A stretch of DNA of 64,000 bases from Gloeotrichia echinulata CP02 (GCA_038087035.1 CP051187.1:682001-746000); one strand, 5' to 3'. Shown: positions 26,938-36,288, counted from the stretch's first letter. Notes: generated by a model not told the origin, from the sequence alone. Numbers and translations: made by a program.

Positions 26938-27750
26938 ATGACTAACTTTATTACTTTATTTCTCAAACGCCAACGTAAATTCCCCCTCAGTATCGGGATG
27001 ATTTCATTTCTACTCTCACTGGGTATCACGGCTGGTTGGCAATGTGTTCAAGCGAGTACACCTCAAAACGCTCCTCCTGAACTAAAAAACCTGTTGACGG
27101 AAATTGATACAGCCGCCAGCAAGGGTGATGTCAAGGGAGTCATCGAATTTTACAGTCCGACTTTTACTCATGGGGATGGGTTAAACCGCCAAACTTTGGA
27201 AAAAGCTTTGGTAGAATTATGGAAGCGATATCCAAAATTGAAATACAGTACCCAACTGCAATCTTGGAAATCTGAAGGCAATACCATTGTCGCGGAAACC
27301 GTAACTAATATAACTGGTTTACCCTCTGCTAACAATAATAATCTGACGCTCAATGCCACAATTAAATCACGCCAGCGGGTAACAGATGCAAAAATCGTTC
27401 GCCAAGATATTTTGTCAGAACGCACCCTACTTACCTCTGGAATGAAGCCACCCCAAGTTGATGTGAAATTACCACAGCAGGTCAGAGTCGGTCAGCAGTA
27501 CAATTTTGATGCGATCGTTCAAGAACCACTGGGGGAAGATTTCCTCCTGGGAACAGCCCTAGAAGAACCCATCCAACCGGAAAAATATCTCAACGCTACA
27601 CCTGTTAATTTAGAATTACTCACATCTGGCGGAGTTTTTAAAGTCGGACGCGCACCATCTACTCCTGGTAGCCACTGGATTTCTGCAGTGATCCTGCGGG
27701 GAGATGGAATGACAATGGTAACTCAGCGCCTGGATGTGGTTAAGAAGTAG
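26938..27750 (+). CDS. Exported NTF2-like protein
   Basis: 270 aa. An N-terminal hydrophobic segment (SIGMISFLLSLGITAGW) with a following cleavage-like CVQAS indicates export or membrane anchoring. Residues ~48-150 fit an NTF2/SnoaL-like fold (LLTEIDTAASKGDVKGVIEF..., YSTQLQSWKSEGNTIVAETV). A beta-rich C-terminal domain follows. Function unknown; no catalytic residues stand out. Monocistronic. Confidence 0.7.
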   Translation: MTNFITLFLKRQRKFPLSIGMISFLLSLGITAGWQCVQASTPQNAPPELKNLLTEIDTAASKGDVKGVIEFYSPTFTHGDGLNRQTLEKALVELWKRYPKLKYSTQLQSWKSEGNTIVAETVTNITGLPSANNNNLTLNATIKSRQRVTDAKIVRQDILSERTLLTSGMKPPQVDVKLPQQVRVGQQYNFDAIVQEPLGEDFLLGTALEEPIQPEKYLNATPVNLELLTSGGVFKVGRAPSTPGSHWISAVILRGDGMTMVTQRLDVVKK

Positions 27751-27870
27751 CGCTGTGCGTGGGATTGGGGATTGGGGATTGGGGATTGGGAAAGAAAAAT
27801 GCGTGATTTCCTATTCCCCAATCAATAGTCAATAATTGCCAATTGTTGGACACTGGACTTTTGACTCACA

Positions 27871-28644
27871 ATGATTTCTCTGCAAAATCAAATCGTTTTC
27901 ATCACTGGTGCAAGTAGTGGTATTGGTACTGCTTGTGCGAAAATTTTTGCTGGTGCGGGTGCAAAACTGATTTTAGCGGCGCGACGATTAGAACGTTTGC
28001 AGCAGTTAGCGGATGCACTCGGTAAAGAATTTGGTAATCAGATTTATTTGTTAGAGCTAGATGTGCGCGATCGCTCTGCTGTGGAATCTGCTATCTCTAC
28101 CCTACCGCCTTCCTGGTCTGACATCGATATTCTCGTGAATAACGCTGGTCTGAGTCGCGGTTTGGACAAGTTACACGAAGGCGATTTTCAAGATTGGGAA
28201 GAAATGATTGATACTAATATTAAAGGTTTACTTTACCTTACCCGTTATGTCGTTCCCGGAATGGTGAATCGTGGTCGTGGTCATGTGGTAAATCTGGGTT
28301 CCATTGCGGGACATCAAACTTATCCTGGTGGTAATGTTTATTGTGCGACAAAAGCCGCTGTCAAGGCACTTTCTGAAGGTTTGAAGCAAGACTTGTTGGG
28401 TACTCCTGTCCGCATCACTTCTGTTGATCCGGGAATGGTGGAAACGGAATTTAGCGAAGTCCGCTTTCATGGTGATACTGACCGAGCAAAACGAGTTTAT
28501 CAAGGAGTTACCCCCCTGACTCCAGATGATGTGGCTGATGTCATATTTTTCTGCGTCACGCGATCGCCTCATGTCAATATTAATCAAGTTGTGCTAATGC
28601 CTGTTGACCAAGCTAGCGCCACATTGCTTAATCGCCGAATTTAA
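27871..28644 (+). CDS. SDR-family NADP-dependent oxidoreductase (YdfG-like)
   Basis: 257 aa. Classical short-chain dehydrogenase: cofactor loop ITGASSGIGTACA, NNAGLSRG, catalytic Ser in GSIAGHQTYPGG and YxxxK in VYCATKAAVKAL. Best general match is the serine/3-hydroxy acid dehydrogenase YdfG group; the true substrate is unknown. Cytoplasmic, single gene. Confidence 0.9.
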   Translation: MISLQNQIVFITGASSGIGTACAKIFAGAGAKLILAARRLERLQQLADALGKEFGNQIYLLELDVRDRSAVESAISTLPPSWSDIDILVNNAGLSRGLDKLHEGDFQDWEEMIDTNIKGLLYLTRYVVPGMVNRGRGHVVNLGSIAGHQTYPGGNVYCATKAAVKALSEGLKQDLLGTPVRITSVDPGMVETEFSEVRFHGDTDRAKRVYQGVTPLTPDDVADVIFFCVTRSPHVNINQVVLMPVDQASATLLNRRI

Positions 28645-28647
28645 GTC

Positions 28648-28876
28648 AATACAGTTCAGTTAGGCTCGAATGATATACACTTACGGGAACATCCAAAATT
28701 TTTTCTTCTAATGACAATTTTATTCGTGCCGTGCCCCTACTACTCTGTCAAGATAAAAATGATGGACTGTAGTGCGGGCATCTTGCCCGCGTGAGCGAGA
28801 CCCTCACACTACCAAAAATCCCTCAAAACAAAATTGACAGACTACTACGACAATTTTCCTTAACTGAACTGTATTG
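28648..28876. mobile_element. TIR element carrying a nested MITE
   Basis: Outer ends are a 16-bp perfect inverted repeat, CAATACAGTTCAGTTA (28648-28663) and its complement (28861-28876). The smaller element at 28741-28848 sits inside it and interrupts the ~50-bp sequence that is continuous at 7042-7093. No coding content. Confidence 0.75.
28741..28848 (+). mobile_element. MITE-like element (~105 bp), copy 2, nested
   Basis: Same as 5088-5195 with one difference. Inverted ends TACTCTGTCAAG and TTGACAGACTAC. It is flanked by TAC on both sides, consistent with a 3-bp target duplication when compared with the uninterrupted sequence at 7065-7070. Confidence 0.78.
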
Positions 28877-28890
28877 GGATAAAGCCGCAA

Positions 28891-29290
28891 ATGCACGAGT
28901 CTTGTCTCGACAATCTGCTCCCAGTATTGCGATCGCTCGATCAACTTCTGGAACGAGCAGTGTCTACAGCAAACCTAGCTTATGGAACAGAAGCTGAAAC
29001 TGATCCTTACCGAGGTCTTTACATCAATCAAGATGACGTAGAACGTGCCTTAAAGCGTCACCCTGATTCAGCCTTTCAGGGCGATGGCAGTGGGTCGGAG
29101 TTGCTTTTTGAGGAAATTGGCAACTGTTCAAGTTTAAACAGATTGCAGGAGATATTTGAGCTATCGGTGTTTGATCTTGCTCTGGTGGCGATCGCCTTCG
29201 CACCGGAAATTGATCTGCGCTACGAACAGATCTACGCCTATCTCCAAGATGATGTCACCCGCAAGCGACCTACTGTAAACTTAGCTGTTC
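28891..29290 (+). pseudogene. eCIS-type AAA+ ATPase (Afp15/Pvc15-like), N-terminal fragment
   Basis: About 130 residues (SCLDNLLPVLRSLDQLLERA, then RGLYINQDDVERAL and VFDLALVAIAFAPEIDLRYE, ending near RKRPTVNLAV) match the N-terminal region of the ATPase that accompanies contractile injection systems. Coding similarity stops near 29290, where transposon sequence starts. The Walker A segment is missing from the window. The C-terminal half resumes at 29996. Confidence 0.72.
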
Positions 29291-29799
29291 GCAGCTATCC
29301 ACTATTAGTTCATAATCTGTTAAAATTTCTTGAACTATCTCGTAATCACTTGCGTTTTTTTTTTACTTGTTCAAGTAAACTTGATGGCAGGATTTCTTGT
29401 AGGATTGTAAGCCAGTAATTAAATGTATCATTGGCGGTTGATTCACTGACTCCAAACTGTATGCCTAATAATTGAAACGTTGTCATATGTCTTAAATATG
29501 TCAACGTTAATAGAATTTGGTCTTCGTTAGATAACTTTACCTTCCGACCACCACCTTTATTTATAATTCTAACTTTCTTTTTTTCTATGTTTTGTTGCTT
29601 TTCGGTATCTAAGGCGATCGCCTGTTTTATTAGTTGCTCAAGTTGGTCATACTTTACGCCTACTAACCGCTGTGTTTCTTGAGGGTTATTTTGAATATAA
29701 CTTAACATGTCACTCATATTTTTGTGGTAAAAAAGATGATTTTATACCCTTTTAGCACAGAATGGTTCTATTTTGGAGATGTCTATTAAATATAAATGT
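29291..29799. mobile_element. IS5-type insertion sequence fragment
   Basis: Segment between the ATPase fragment and the next MITE. It contains a minus-strand transposase N-terminal frame (29346-29717) and ends near 29790. The DDE part of the transposase is absent, so the element is incomplete. Exact ends were not resolved. Confidence 0.55.
29346..29717 (-). CDS. IS5-family transposase, N-terminal (helix-turn-helix) part
   Basis: 123 aa. GGGRKVKLSNEDQILLTLTY, then LRHMTTFQLLGIQFGVSEST is the helix-turn-helix region of IS5-type transposases, with ANDTFNYWLTILQEILP after it. The C-terminal DDE nuclease is missing. Lysine-rich termini. It could equally be the first frame of a two-frame element whose second frame was deleted. 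Not expected to be active. Confidence 0.72.
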   Translation of the reverse strand: MSDMLSYIQNNPQETQRLVGVKYDQLEQLIKQAIALDTEKQQNIEKKKVRIINKGGGRKVKLSNEDQILLTLTYLRHMTTFQLLGIQFGVSESTANDTFNYWLTILQEILPSSLLEQVKKKRK

Positions 29800-29995
29800 G
29801 GTTCTTGCGTACTTAACGTGCTAAATTTTTAATTACAGTCGATAACTTTGTTTTAAAATCAAGGCTTACAGGCGCTTATAGCCAAAATTTTAATCATCAG
29901 ACCTAAAAGGCAGTAAATAATGGCTGTCATCTTATCCCAGCAAGGAGTTCAAGCTTATTTTTCAACATATTTAGCACGCTAAGTACGCAAGAACC
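29800..29995 (-). mobile_element. 196-bp MITE, ISL3-like ends (copy b, subfamily B)
   Basis: GGTTCTTGCGTACTTAACGT at the left, CTAAGTACGCAAGAACC at the right. Reverse-complement match to the 47915 and 51532 copies. It abuts the ATPase C-terminal fragment directly. Confidence 0.88.
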
Positions 29996-30574
29996 GATGT
30001 TTACAAAATAGACCTATCGCAAATGGTTAGCAAATATATTGGCGAAACCGAAAAAAACTTGGATCGCGTCTTCAGTGCGGCGGTGAATGCCAATGCTATA
30101 TTGTTATTTGATGAAGCCGATGCTTTGTTTGGCAAGCGTTCTGATGTGAAAGATGCCCATGACCGCTACGCCAATCTAGAAATTGCCTATCTGCTGCAAA
30201 AAATGGAAGAGTACGAAGGCATCACCATACTTACTACTAATTTACGCCAGAATCTAGATGAGGCATTCACCCGCCGCATCCGCTTTATAATTGAGTTTCC
30301 CTTTCCCGAAGCAGACGCACGCTGGCAAATTTGGCAGAGAATTTTTCCCAAAGCTACGCCCCTAGGGGCAGATGTGGATTTGAAACTAATGGCGCAAAAG
30401 TTTAAACTGGTAGGAGGTAATATTCGCAATATTGCCCTAGCTGCGGCTTTTTTGGCAGCGGAAGATGGTGAAAGTGTGGGGATGAAGCACCTATTCATGG
30501 CAACAAAGCGCGAGTTTCAGAAGATGGGACGGTTGGTGAATGAAGAAGATTTTTTACACAAAAACATAAGTTGA
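29996..30574 (+). pseudogene. eCIS-type AAA+ ATPase, C-terminal fragment
   Basis: Starts directly at the MITE end: DVYKIDLSQMVSKYIGETEK, then Walker B AILLFDEADALFGKR, sensor 1 ITILTTNLRQNLDEAF, arginine finger TRRIRF and sensor 2 GGNIRNIALAAAF. These are typical of the Afp15/Pvc15 ATPase group. Without Walker A and the N-terminal region it cannot be a functional ATPase. Translation could start at ATG 30023. Confidence 0.8.
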
Positions 30575-30649
30575 TTTTGCTGACATCTATATACAGCGAA
30601 TCCCAGGGCAAATGAGGTACGCAGGTAGGGGCATGGCAGTGCCATGCCC

Positions 30650-30952
30650 GGTTCTTGCTTAACGTGCTAAAATATTAGCATATCTATTTATATTTCAGTA
30701 AATTTAATTATGAAAAGAGTCCTTACTCAACTCTTAAACTTACCAGGCGTAACGGTGGAATCCAGTATACAAGAAGGCTTGGTATTAATTTTATCAGTAA
30801 GTAAAAAGGAAAAAAGTGCAGTATGTCCACACTGTGGTACAAAGTCAAGACATCTACACCAGAATCAAAGCCATTTAGTCAAAGATTTACCGATGGGGGA
30901 TAAAGAAGTAATACTAAATTTAAATAGACGAAGATTTAAGTGTAAAAAATAA
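30650..30952 (+). mobile_element. ISL3-family insertion sequence, 5' fragment
   Basis: Left end GGTTCTTGCTTAACGTGCTA is close to the MITE termini and follows a truncated palindromic repeat. Inside is a transposase start (30710). This is the only autonomous-type relative in the window sharing the MITE end, and it suggests the MITEs are moved by an ISL3 transposase. Confidence 0.65.
30710..30952 (+). pseudogene. ISL3-family transposase, N-terminal fragment
   Basis: 80 aa. LLNLPGVTVESSIQEGLVLI, a zinc ribbon CPHCGTKSRHLH and LPMGDKEVILNLNRRRFKCKK are the N-terminal features of ISL3 transposases (normal length ~400-500 aa). Stops abruptly at 30952; the DDE domain is absent. Confidence 0.85.
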
Positions 30953-31073
30953 CGAGATATATCAATGATTTGGGCTTAAGCTGATACGTATGGTGGGCGT
31001 CTCGCCCGCCCAATAGGGAAAGCGGGCAAGATGCCCACTCCACAAGATGGGATAAATTATTTATTGGCAGTCC

Positions 31074-32165
31074 CTAACTTACCAAATCAGGGAATACCTC
31101 TTGCACTGCAGGATGGACTAAGCGATGATTCTGCACATTTAAACCTTTGGCTAATGCTGGGTTAAGTTCCAGCGCTTTGATTCCCTGATTCGCCAACTGG
31201 ACAACATAAGGTAATGTACTGTTATTAAGTGCCTGGGTGGCTGTCCAAGGTACTGCGCCTGGCATATTCGGGACGCCATAATGCACTACGCCCTCTTCAA
31301 TGTAAACTGGGTTGGTGTGGGATGTGGTATGTAAAGTTTCCACACAACCGCCTTGGTCAACCGCAACATCAACAATTACAGAACCAGGATGCATTTGTTT
31401 GACCAATTTGCGAGATACTAGTATTGGCGCTCTACGTCCTGGGACTAAGACCGCACCAACGAGCAAATCGGCTTCTTTCACGGCGGCTTCGATATGGGCA
31501 GAGTTGCTGTAAAGCAATTCGACTCTAGAGCCAAACAAAGTTTCGAGGTAGGATAAGCGCTCGACATTCACATCCAAAATCTGCACGATCGCGCCCATAC
31601 CTACGGCGATTTTAGCGGCTTCGGTGCCGACAACACCACCACCTAAAATCACGACTTTACCCGGTTTGACTCCAGGAACACCGCCTAAGAGGACGCCTTT
31701 ACCACCTTGCTGACGTTCTAAAAACCTAGCGCCGAATTGTACCGCTAGCCGACCGGCAATAATGCTCATGGGAGAGAGCAAGGGTAATTTATTCCCACCG
31801 GGTTGTTCTACTGTTTCGTAGGCGATCGCACTCGTGCCAGAATCAACCAAATGCTCGGTCAATTGGCGATCGGCTGCTAGATGCAGATAAGTAAATAATA
31901 TCTGTTCTTTTCGCAAAAATTTATACTCAGTTACCAGGGGTTCTTTGACTTTAACAATTAGTTCCCGATTCCAAGCTGCTTCTGGTGTGGGGACAATTTC
32001 CGCCCCAGCCCTTTTGTACTCATCATCTGTAAATCCAGCACCAGTACCCGCTTCTGTCTGGACAAAAATGGTATGACCATTTTCTCGCAGCACCCGTACA
32101 CTCGAAGGACTCAACCCTACCCGAAACTCCTGATCCTTTGTTTCCTTGGGAACGCCTATTTCCAT
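31074..32165 (-). CDS. ald: Alanine dehydrogenase
   Basis: 363 aa. NAD-dependent interconversion of alanine and pyruvate plus ammonia; in heterocystous cyanobacteria it supports alanine use and diazotrophic growth. N-terminal MEIGVPKETKDQEFRVGLSP, substrate-site segment, then Rossmann VVILGGGVVGTEAAKIAVGM and VPNMPGAVPWTATQALNNST. Full length, monocistronic. Confidence 0.96.
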   Translation of the reverse strand: MEIGVPKETKDQEFRVGLSPSSVRVLRENGHTIFVQTEAGTGAGFTDDEYKRAGAEIVPTPEAAWNRELIVKVKEPLVTEYKFLRKEQILFTYLHLAADRQLTEHLVDSGTSAIAYETVEQPGGNKLPLLSPMSIIAGRLAVQFGARFLERQQGGKGVLLGGVPGVKPGKVVILGGGVVGTEAAKIAVGMGAIVQILDVNVERLSYLETLFGSRVELLYSNSAHIEAAVKEADLLVGAVLVPGRRAPILVSRKLVKQMHPGSVIVDVAVDQGGCVETLHTTSHTNPVYIEEGVVHYGVPNMPGAVPWTATQALNNSTLPYVVQLANQGIKALELNPALAKGLNVQNHRLVHPAVQEVFPDLVS

Positions 32166-32409
32166 GTAGCGCCTCTGTTTAATTTTTGTTCAACTTTAGC
32201 CTGTCACTTTCATACTGGCTACTGCGGTATTATTCATAGCTTAATTTTTGTCTTAACTTTCTCAACCGTTGCAAAGTCTTGCTCTTGACTATTACCCCAG
32301 TCTTTCTAGAATATATAAAGAATAATTAAAAATTGTAAACAAGCCGTTTACATAGCTCCATCCCAGGAAGCTGCTGCTGGAATTCCCAAGTTATTGAGAG
32401 GAAACGTTG

Positions 32410-32583
32410 ATGATCACAGAACCAAAACCAACAATTACGCCCAAATTAGAAGATCCGAAGTTTGGTTTTAACGAATATGCCGAGCGCTTGAATGGTCGAG
32501 CTGCTATGATTGGCTTCATGTTGATGGTGGTAATTGAATACGTCACCAATCAAGGGGTGCTATCATGGCTCGGTCTGAGGTAG
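32410..32583 (+). CDS. High-light-inducible protein (HLIP/SCP)
   Basis: 57 aa. One chlorophyll a/b-binding helix with the motif AERLNGRAAMIGFMLMVVIE, preceded by a short polar N-terminus (MITEPKPTITPKLEDPKFGF). These thylakoid proteins bind chlorophyll and carotenoid and protect photosystems and chlorophyll synthesis under strong light. A GAGAGGAA ribosome site precedes the ATG. Confidence 0.93.
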   Translation: MITEPKPTITPKLEDPKFGFNEYAERLNGRAAMIGFMLMVVIEYVTNQGVLSWLGLR

Positions 32584-32909
32584 TGCCACCAGAAAGTACA
32601 GGCGTGCAAGTTGTAAGCTAGTAATTAGAAGAGTTTGAACCAGTTGGATTATCCAGCTGGTTTGGACTTAAGTAACTGATAGCGAACTACCTCCCACAAA
32701 TTGTCGTCTATAAGGCATACCAACGAGTGCCAGTGTTATCCTAGACTTGCAATTATTCTATGCAAGATAGTTAATTACTACACTTACCCCATACTGAAGA
32801 AAATTATAATATTTAAATGCCTTTCATCAGAAGGGACAATCAAAGTCTAATTGTGGGTTCGGTATTCTCGGTAAATTGACACAAAAACTTAACTGAATCA
32901 AACTAAGCT
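32584..32909. other. Spacer after the HLIP gene, 326 bp
   Basis: Contains one hairpin AACCAG...CTGGTT (~32638-32664) that may act as a weak terminator of the HLIP gene. Otherwise no recognised content. Confidence 0.4.
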
Positions 32910-33209
32910 GTGATGAACGCTGTATTACCTCGTTTTTTGAAGTCAGCCTACCGGAAAGACCCAATCATCAGTGTATTGATGACAATGGGCGTAGTTGATG
33001 CATTGATCGGTGGATTGGATGATAGCTGGTCGTTGTTCGCTTTTGGTTTGGGGATAGCAGGGATTAGCCTCGGTTTTAAATTGTGGCGTATCCAACAAAG
33101 TCGTCCCTTACCAGAGGAGGAACCTGTAGTCCAACATTACTTACCCTCCCGTTCATCGAGTCCGACTTTACCCATGCTGACCGTTACCAAGAAAAAACCA
33201 CCCATGTGA
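32910..33209 (+). CDS. Small membrane protein, conserved-type hypothetical
   Basis: 99 aa. Two hydrophobic stretches (IISVLMTMGVVDALIGGL and WSLFAFGLGIAGISLGF) suggest a membrane hairpin. The C-terminus is Pro/Ser-rich and basic. Start ATG 32910 (second ATG 32913). I do not recognise the family. Confidence 0.65.
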   Translation: MMNAVLPRFLKSAYRKDPIISVLMTMGVVDALIGGLDDSWSLFAFGLGIAGISLGFKLWRIQQSRPLPEEEPVVQHYLPSRSSSPTLPMLTVTKKKPPM

Positions 33210-33594
33210 ATCAATTTTGGATTTTGGATTTTGGATTTTGGATTTTAGATTGACCCCATGCATGAATGCAGGGGCTTCAATTAAAATTTTTTGATTTTGG
33301 ATTTTAGATTTATTCTACGAATAAATTCGTTTGAATCTTCAATCCAAAATTTAAAATCTAAAACCTAAAATTCGGTGATACCGTTTCAGTTTAATTATAG
33401 GACTCCCCGTTGAAAAACCTTGAAGATGTAGCTTGTAGCTTGGCGTAAAGCTACATCTTTGCTTTAGACAAGGGATGAAAACGGGTTAAAGCGTTTACGC
33501 TTCAGTTGTTTAATCTCGTTGTTGGGCTATATATTGAATTACGTTTGCTGTAGTATAATCAATTCGTCTTAAAAACAAAAGGGGGTGATAAAAC
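33210..33594. other. Low-complexity spacer and left end of the tnpB element
   Basis: TTTTGGATTTTGGA repeats (33220-33310) are followed by a hairpin-rich stretch (GATGTAGCTTGTAGCTTGGC ... AAGCTACATC, 33427-33463) that is probably the left end of the IS carrying tnpB. A ribosome site GGGGGTGA sits just before the TTG start. Confidence 0.5.
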
Positions 33595-35028
33595 TTGCTA
33601 ACAAACTATGTGTACAAACTCAGACCTAACATCACGCAATCATCAACAATGAGTAGATGGGTAGATATGTTACGTTCTCACTACAATTGGTGTTTGAATG
33701 ACAGATTAACCCAATATGCTCAACAATTTATTCAAGGTGACTATTGCGATATTAGAACTAAAGCCGAGGCTTGCCCTATAACTTGTTTTGTTAGCAAGAA
33801 CGGTGCTACGGGAGAACCCTGGAAGGATGATAAAAAGGCTAATCCTAGACGTGCTGCTGGTGATATTCAAATTACAGCATTACCAACTTTAAAAAAAGCT
33901 AGACCTTGGTTTGCTACTATTGATTCAACAGTATTGCAGCAAAATGTAAAACGTTTGGATATTGCATACAAAAACTTCTTTGTTCGCGTAGCGTCTGGGA
34001 CAGGAGAAGGTAGGGGATTCCCTAAATTCAAGAATCGCTCTAACTTCACATCTTTTACTTACCAGATGGGAATTAAAGTACAGAAAAATAAAATCTATCT
34101 ACCCAAGTTAGGATGGATGAGGTTTTACAATTCTCGTCAAATACCCGACTCTTTCACAATTAAAGCTGCCACAATTCGTAAGCGTCAGGATGGATGGTAT
34201 GTTTCTATCAGAATAGAAGATAAAACAATACCAGACTACGTTGCTAAATCTTTTATTGATGTAAATAAAATAATTGGCTGTGATTTGGGCATTACAAAAC
34301 TGGTACATCTATCTGATGGACACCAGATTGAAAATCCTAAATTCTTGACCAACAAAAAAACTAAACGCATCCTCAAAAACAGGCAGCGCAAAGTCACCAG
34401 AAAGTTAAAGGGTAGTAAAAATCGCAAAAAAGCAGCCACAAATGTAGGTAGGTTTCACCAAAAAATTGCTGATAAACGTCAAGCATATCAATGGTACGTA
34501 GCTAACAAGATTGTTTCTAGAAACGTTGATGCTATTGCTGTTGAGAACTTAAACGTTTCGGCAATGAAGAAAAGATGCTCAGAGAAAATAGAGGAAGAGA
34601 CAGGAAGATTCTTAAAAAATGGACAGTCAAGAAAGAGAGGTTTAAATCGCTCAATCTCTGATGCAAGCTGGGGTGAATTGATATTGAAAATCGAGTATCT
34701 TGCTGCGAAGCATGGAAAGGTTGTCCTTAAAGTAAGTCCAAAACACACTAGCCAAAAATGTCAAAACTGTGGGCATATAGACGCTTTAAGTAGAGATGAA
34801 GAAAAGTTCATCTGTACAAATTGCGGATTCATGAGCCATGCTGACATTAACGCTGCTAAAAATATCAGAGATAGAGCATTAAGCATGGTACGCGAGGACT
34901 TCGCGGAACCGGAGCCGAAAGGTTCTAAACGCCCGAAAAACTGTAAGGAGATATCACCGCGCTCTATGAGCAAACGCGGTGAGCCTGGGAACCTGAGCAA
35001 TCAGGATATTAAGACAGCGATGTCTTAA
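33595..35028 (+). CDS. tnpB: IS200/IS605-type TnpB (RuvC-like RNA-guided nuclease)
   Basis: 477 aa, start TTG 33595 with a good ribosome site. RuvC-type nuclease: first Asp in GCDLGITKLVHLSDG, Glu in AVENLNVSAM, zinc ribbon CQNCG...CTNCG and the final Asp in HADINAAKNI. TnpB proteins cut DNA guided by an RNA made from the element's right end. No tnpA accompanies it, so it is an IS1341-type element. The frame appears intact. Confidence 0.92.
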   Translation: MLTNYVYKLRPNITQSSTMSRWVDMLRSHYNWCLNDRLTQYAQQFIQGDYCDIRTKAEACPITCFVSKNGATGEPWKDDKKANPRRAAGDIQITALPTLKKARPWFATIDSTVLQQNVKRLDIAYKNFFVRVASGTGEGRGFPKFKNRSNFTSFTYQMGIKVQKNKIYLPKLGWMRFYNSRQIPDSFTIKAATIRKRQDGWYVSIRIEDKTIPDYVAKSFIDVNKIIGCDLGITKLVHLSDGHQIENPKFLTNKKTKRILKNRQRKVTRKLKGSKNRKKAATNVGRFHQKIADKRQAYQWYVANKIVSRNVDAIAVENLNVSAMKKRCSEKIEEETGRFLKNGQSRKRGLNRSISDASWGELILKIEYLAAKHGKVVLKVSPKHTSQKCQNCGHIDALSRDEEKFICTNCGFMSHADINAAKNIRDRALSMVREDFAEPEPKGSKRPKNCKEISPRSMSKRGEPGNLSNQDIKTAMS

Positions 35029-35062
35029 GAATCCCCGTACCTTCAGGTCGGGGAGTGTCAAG
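35029..35062 (+). mobile_element. Right end hairpin of the tnpB element; probable 3' part of its guide RNA
   Basis: AAGAATCCCCG ... CGGGGAGTGTCAAG forms a short stem right after the tnpB stop. In this family the guide (omega) RNA overlaps the tnpB 3' end and finishes at the right end, so the guide would be the bases after ~35062. This is inference from the family. Confidence 0.55.
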
Positions 35063-35159
35063 ATACAAATTGGTAGGGGCACGGCAATGCCGTGCCCTTG
35101 AGCGAAATCTATATGTATCAAGGTTTCGGTGAAACGGTATGAGGAGTGAGGAGTGAGGA

Positions 35160-36218
35160 GTGAGGAGTGAGGGAACAGGTGGGTGCGGTTCTGTGCTGCG
35201 CCCGTATATTATTCTGGGGTTTATGGCAGTTCTTACCCTTCCAGTGACACTGTGGGGAGGGTTGGAAATTTCTACTGTCCAGGCTGCTGTGGAAGCAACA
35301 TCAAAATCTCAAGCTAACAAAAGCTTTGCTAATCCGCAGCTACTTTATAGTTTACATGGACATGCAGGAACGGTTAAATCTTTAGCCTTCAGTCCAGATA
35401 GTAAAATTCTGGCTAGTGGTGGAGCAGAAAACGAAGGCGTAATTCGTTTGTGGAATCTGAAAAATGGTGCCAGGGTGGGAACTATCCGCAAAGCGCATAA
35501 AACAGGGGTGGAATCTTTGGTGATTTCGCCAGATGGTCAAACCTTGGTCAGCTGTAGTAGCGATCGCACCATTAACCTCTGGAACCTGAAAACTCAAAAA
35601 TTTAGCCGCTCTTTTGTGGATCATACCAGTAATGTGATGTCTTTAGCTATTTCTGCTGATAGTAAATTGCTCATCAGTGGTGCTTTGGACGGAATTCGCC
35701 TTTGGGATTTACGACAGCAGCGTCCGCTTTCGACACTGGTACGCTTTGATAACTCGATTTATACAGTAGCGATTAGTCCTGATGGTCAGACTTTGGTTAG
35801 TGGTGACTCTCAGGGTGTAATTAAGCTGTGGAATTTGAGTACAGGAAAATTAATCCGTGAAATTGTGGCGCATTCGCAAATAGTCAGCACCGTAGCTTTT
35901 ACACCAGATGGAGAAAGTGTGATTAGTGCTAGCCGCGATCGCACAATTAAAATTTGGCATACTAATAATGGTGAACTCATCCGCACGCTAACAGGACACA
36001 ACAACTGGGTGAATGCGATTGCGATTAATCGCGATGGACAAACCCTCGCCAGTGCTGGTCGAGATGGGGTTAAATTGTGGAATATAACTACAGGTGAGTT
36101 AGTAACTACATTAGAAAAACATACAGATTGGGTAAGTGCGATCGCTTTTAGTCCTGATGGTCAATTTCTGGCTAGTGGTGGATTTGATAAAACTATTAAT
36201 GTTTGGCGGAGCCGGTGA
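35160..36218 (+). CDS. Exported or membrane-anchored WD40-repeat protein
   Basis: 352 aa (start uncertain: GTG 35160 falls inside a GAGGAGT tandem repeat). A hydrophobic N-terminal segment (YIILGFMAVLTLPVTLWGGL) suggests a signal or anchor. Seven WD40 blades follow (LHGHAGTVKSLAFSPD ... FSPDGQFLASGGFDKT), enough for one complete beta-propeller, ending INVWRSR. Scaffold for protein contact; partner unknown. Confidence 0.88.
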   Translation: MRSEGTGGCGSVLRPYIILGFMAVLTLPVTLWGGLEISTVQAAVEATSKSQANKSFANPQLLYSLHGHAGTVKSLAFSPDSKILASGGAENEGVIRLWNLKNGARVGTIRKAHKTGVESLVISPDGQTLVSCSSDRTINLWNLKTQKFSRSFVDHTSNVMSLAISADSKLLISGALDGIRLWDLRQQRPLSTLVRFDNSIYTVAISPDGQTLVSGDSQGVIKLWNLSTGKLIREIVAHSQIVSTVAFTPDGESVISASRDRTIKIWHTNNGELIRTLTGHNNWVNAIAINRDGQTLASAGRDGVKLWNITTGELVTTLEKHTDWVSAIAFSPDGQFLASGGFDKTINVWRSR

Positions 36219-36260
36219 ATAAATAATTATAGCGTTTCTCGCCCTAGTGAGGTACATCGG

Positions 36261-36288
36261 TAAGGGCACGGCAGTGCCGTGCCCCTAC
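36261..36288. repeat. Palindromic repeat within a GAGGTAC...GTACCTC frame
   Basis: GTAAGGGCACGGCAGTGCC plus complementary arm, itself flanked by GAGGTAC (36250) and GTACCTC (36307). The same two-layer design occurs at 45287-45345 and, cut by ISL3 sequence, at 30614-30649. Confidence 0.65.

Noticed and set aside
33985..34005. TTCGCGTAGCGTCTG inside tnpB as a possible small-repeat insertion
   Set aside because: The encoded FFVRVASGTGEGRGFPKF aligns in length with normal TnpB sequence, so an insertion is not needed to explain it.
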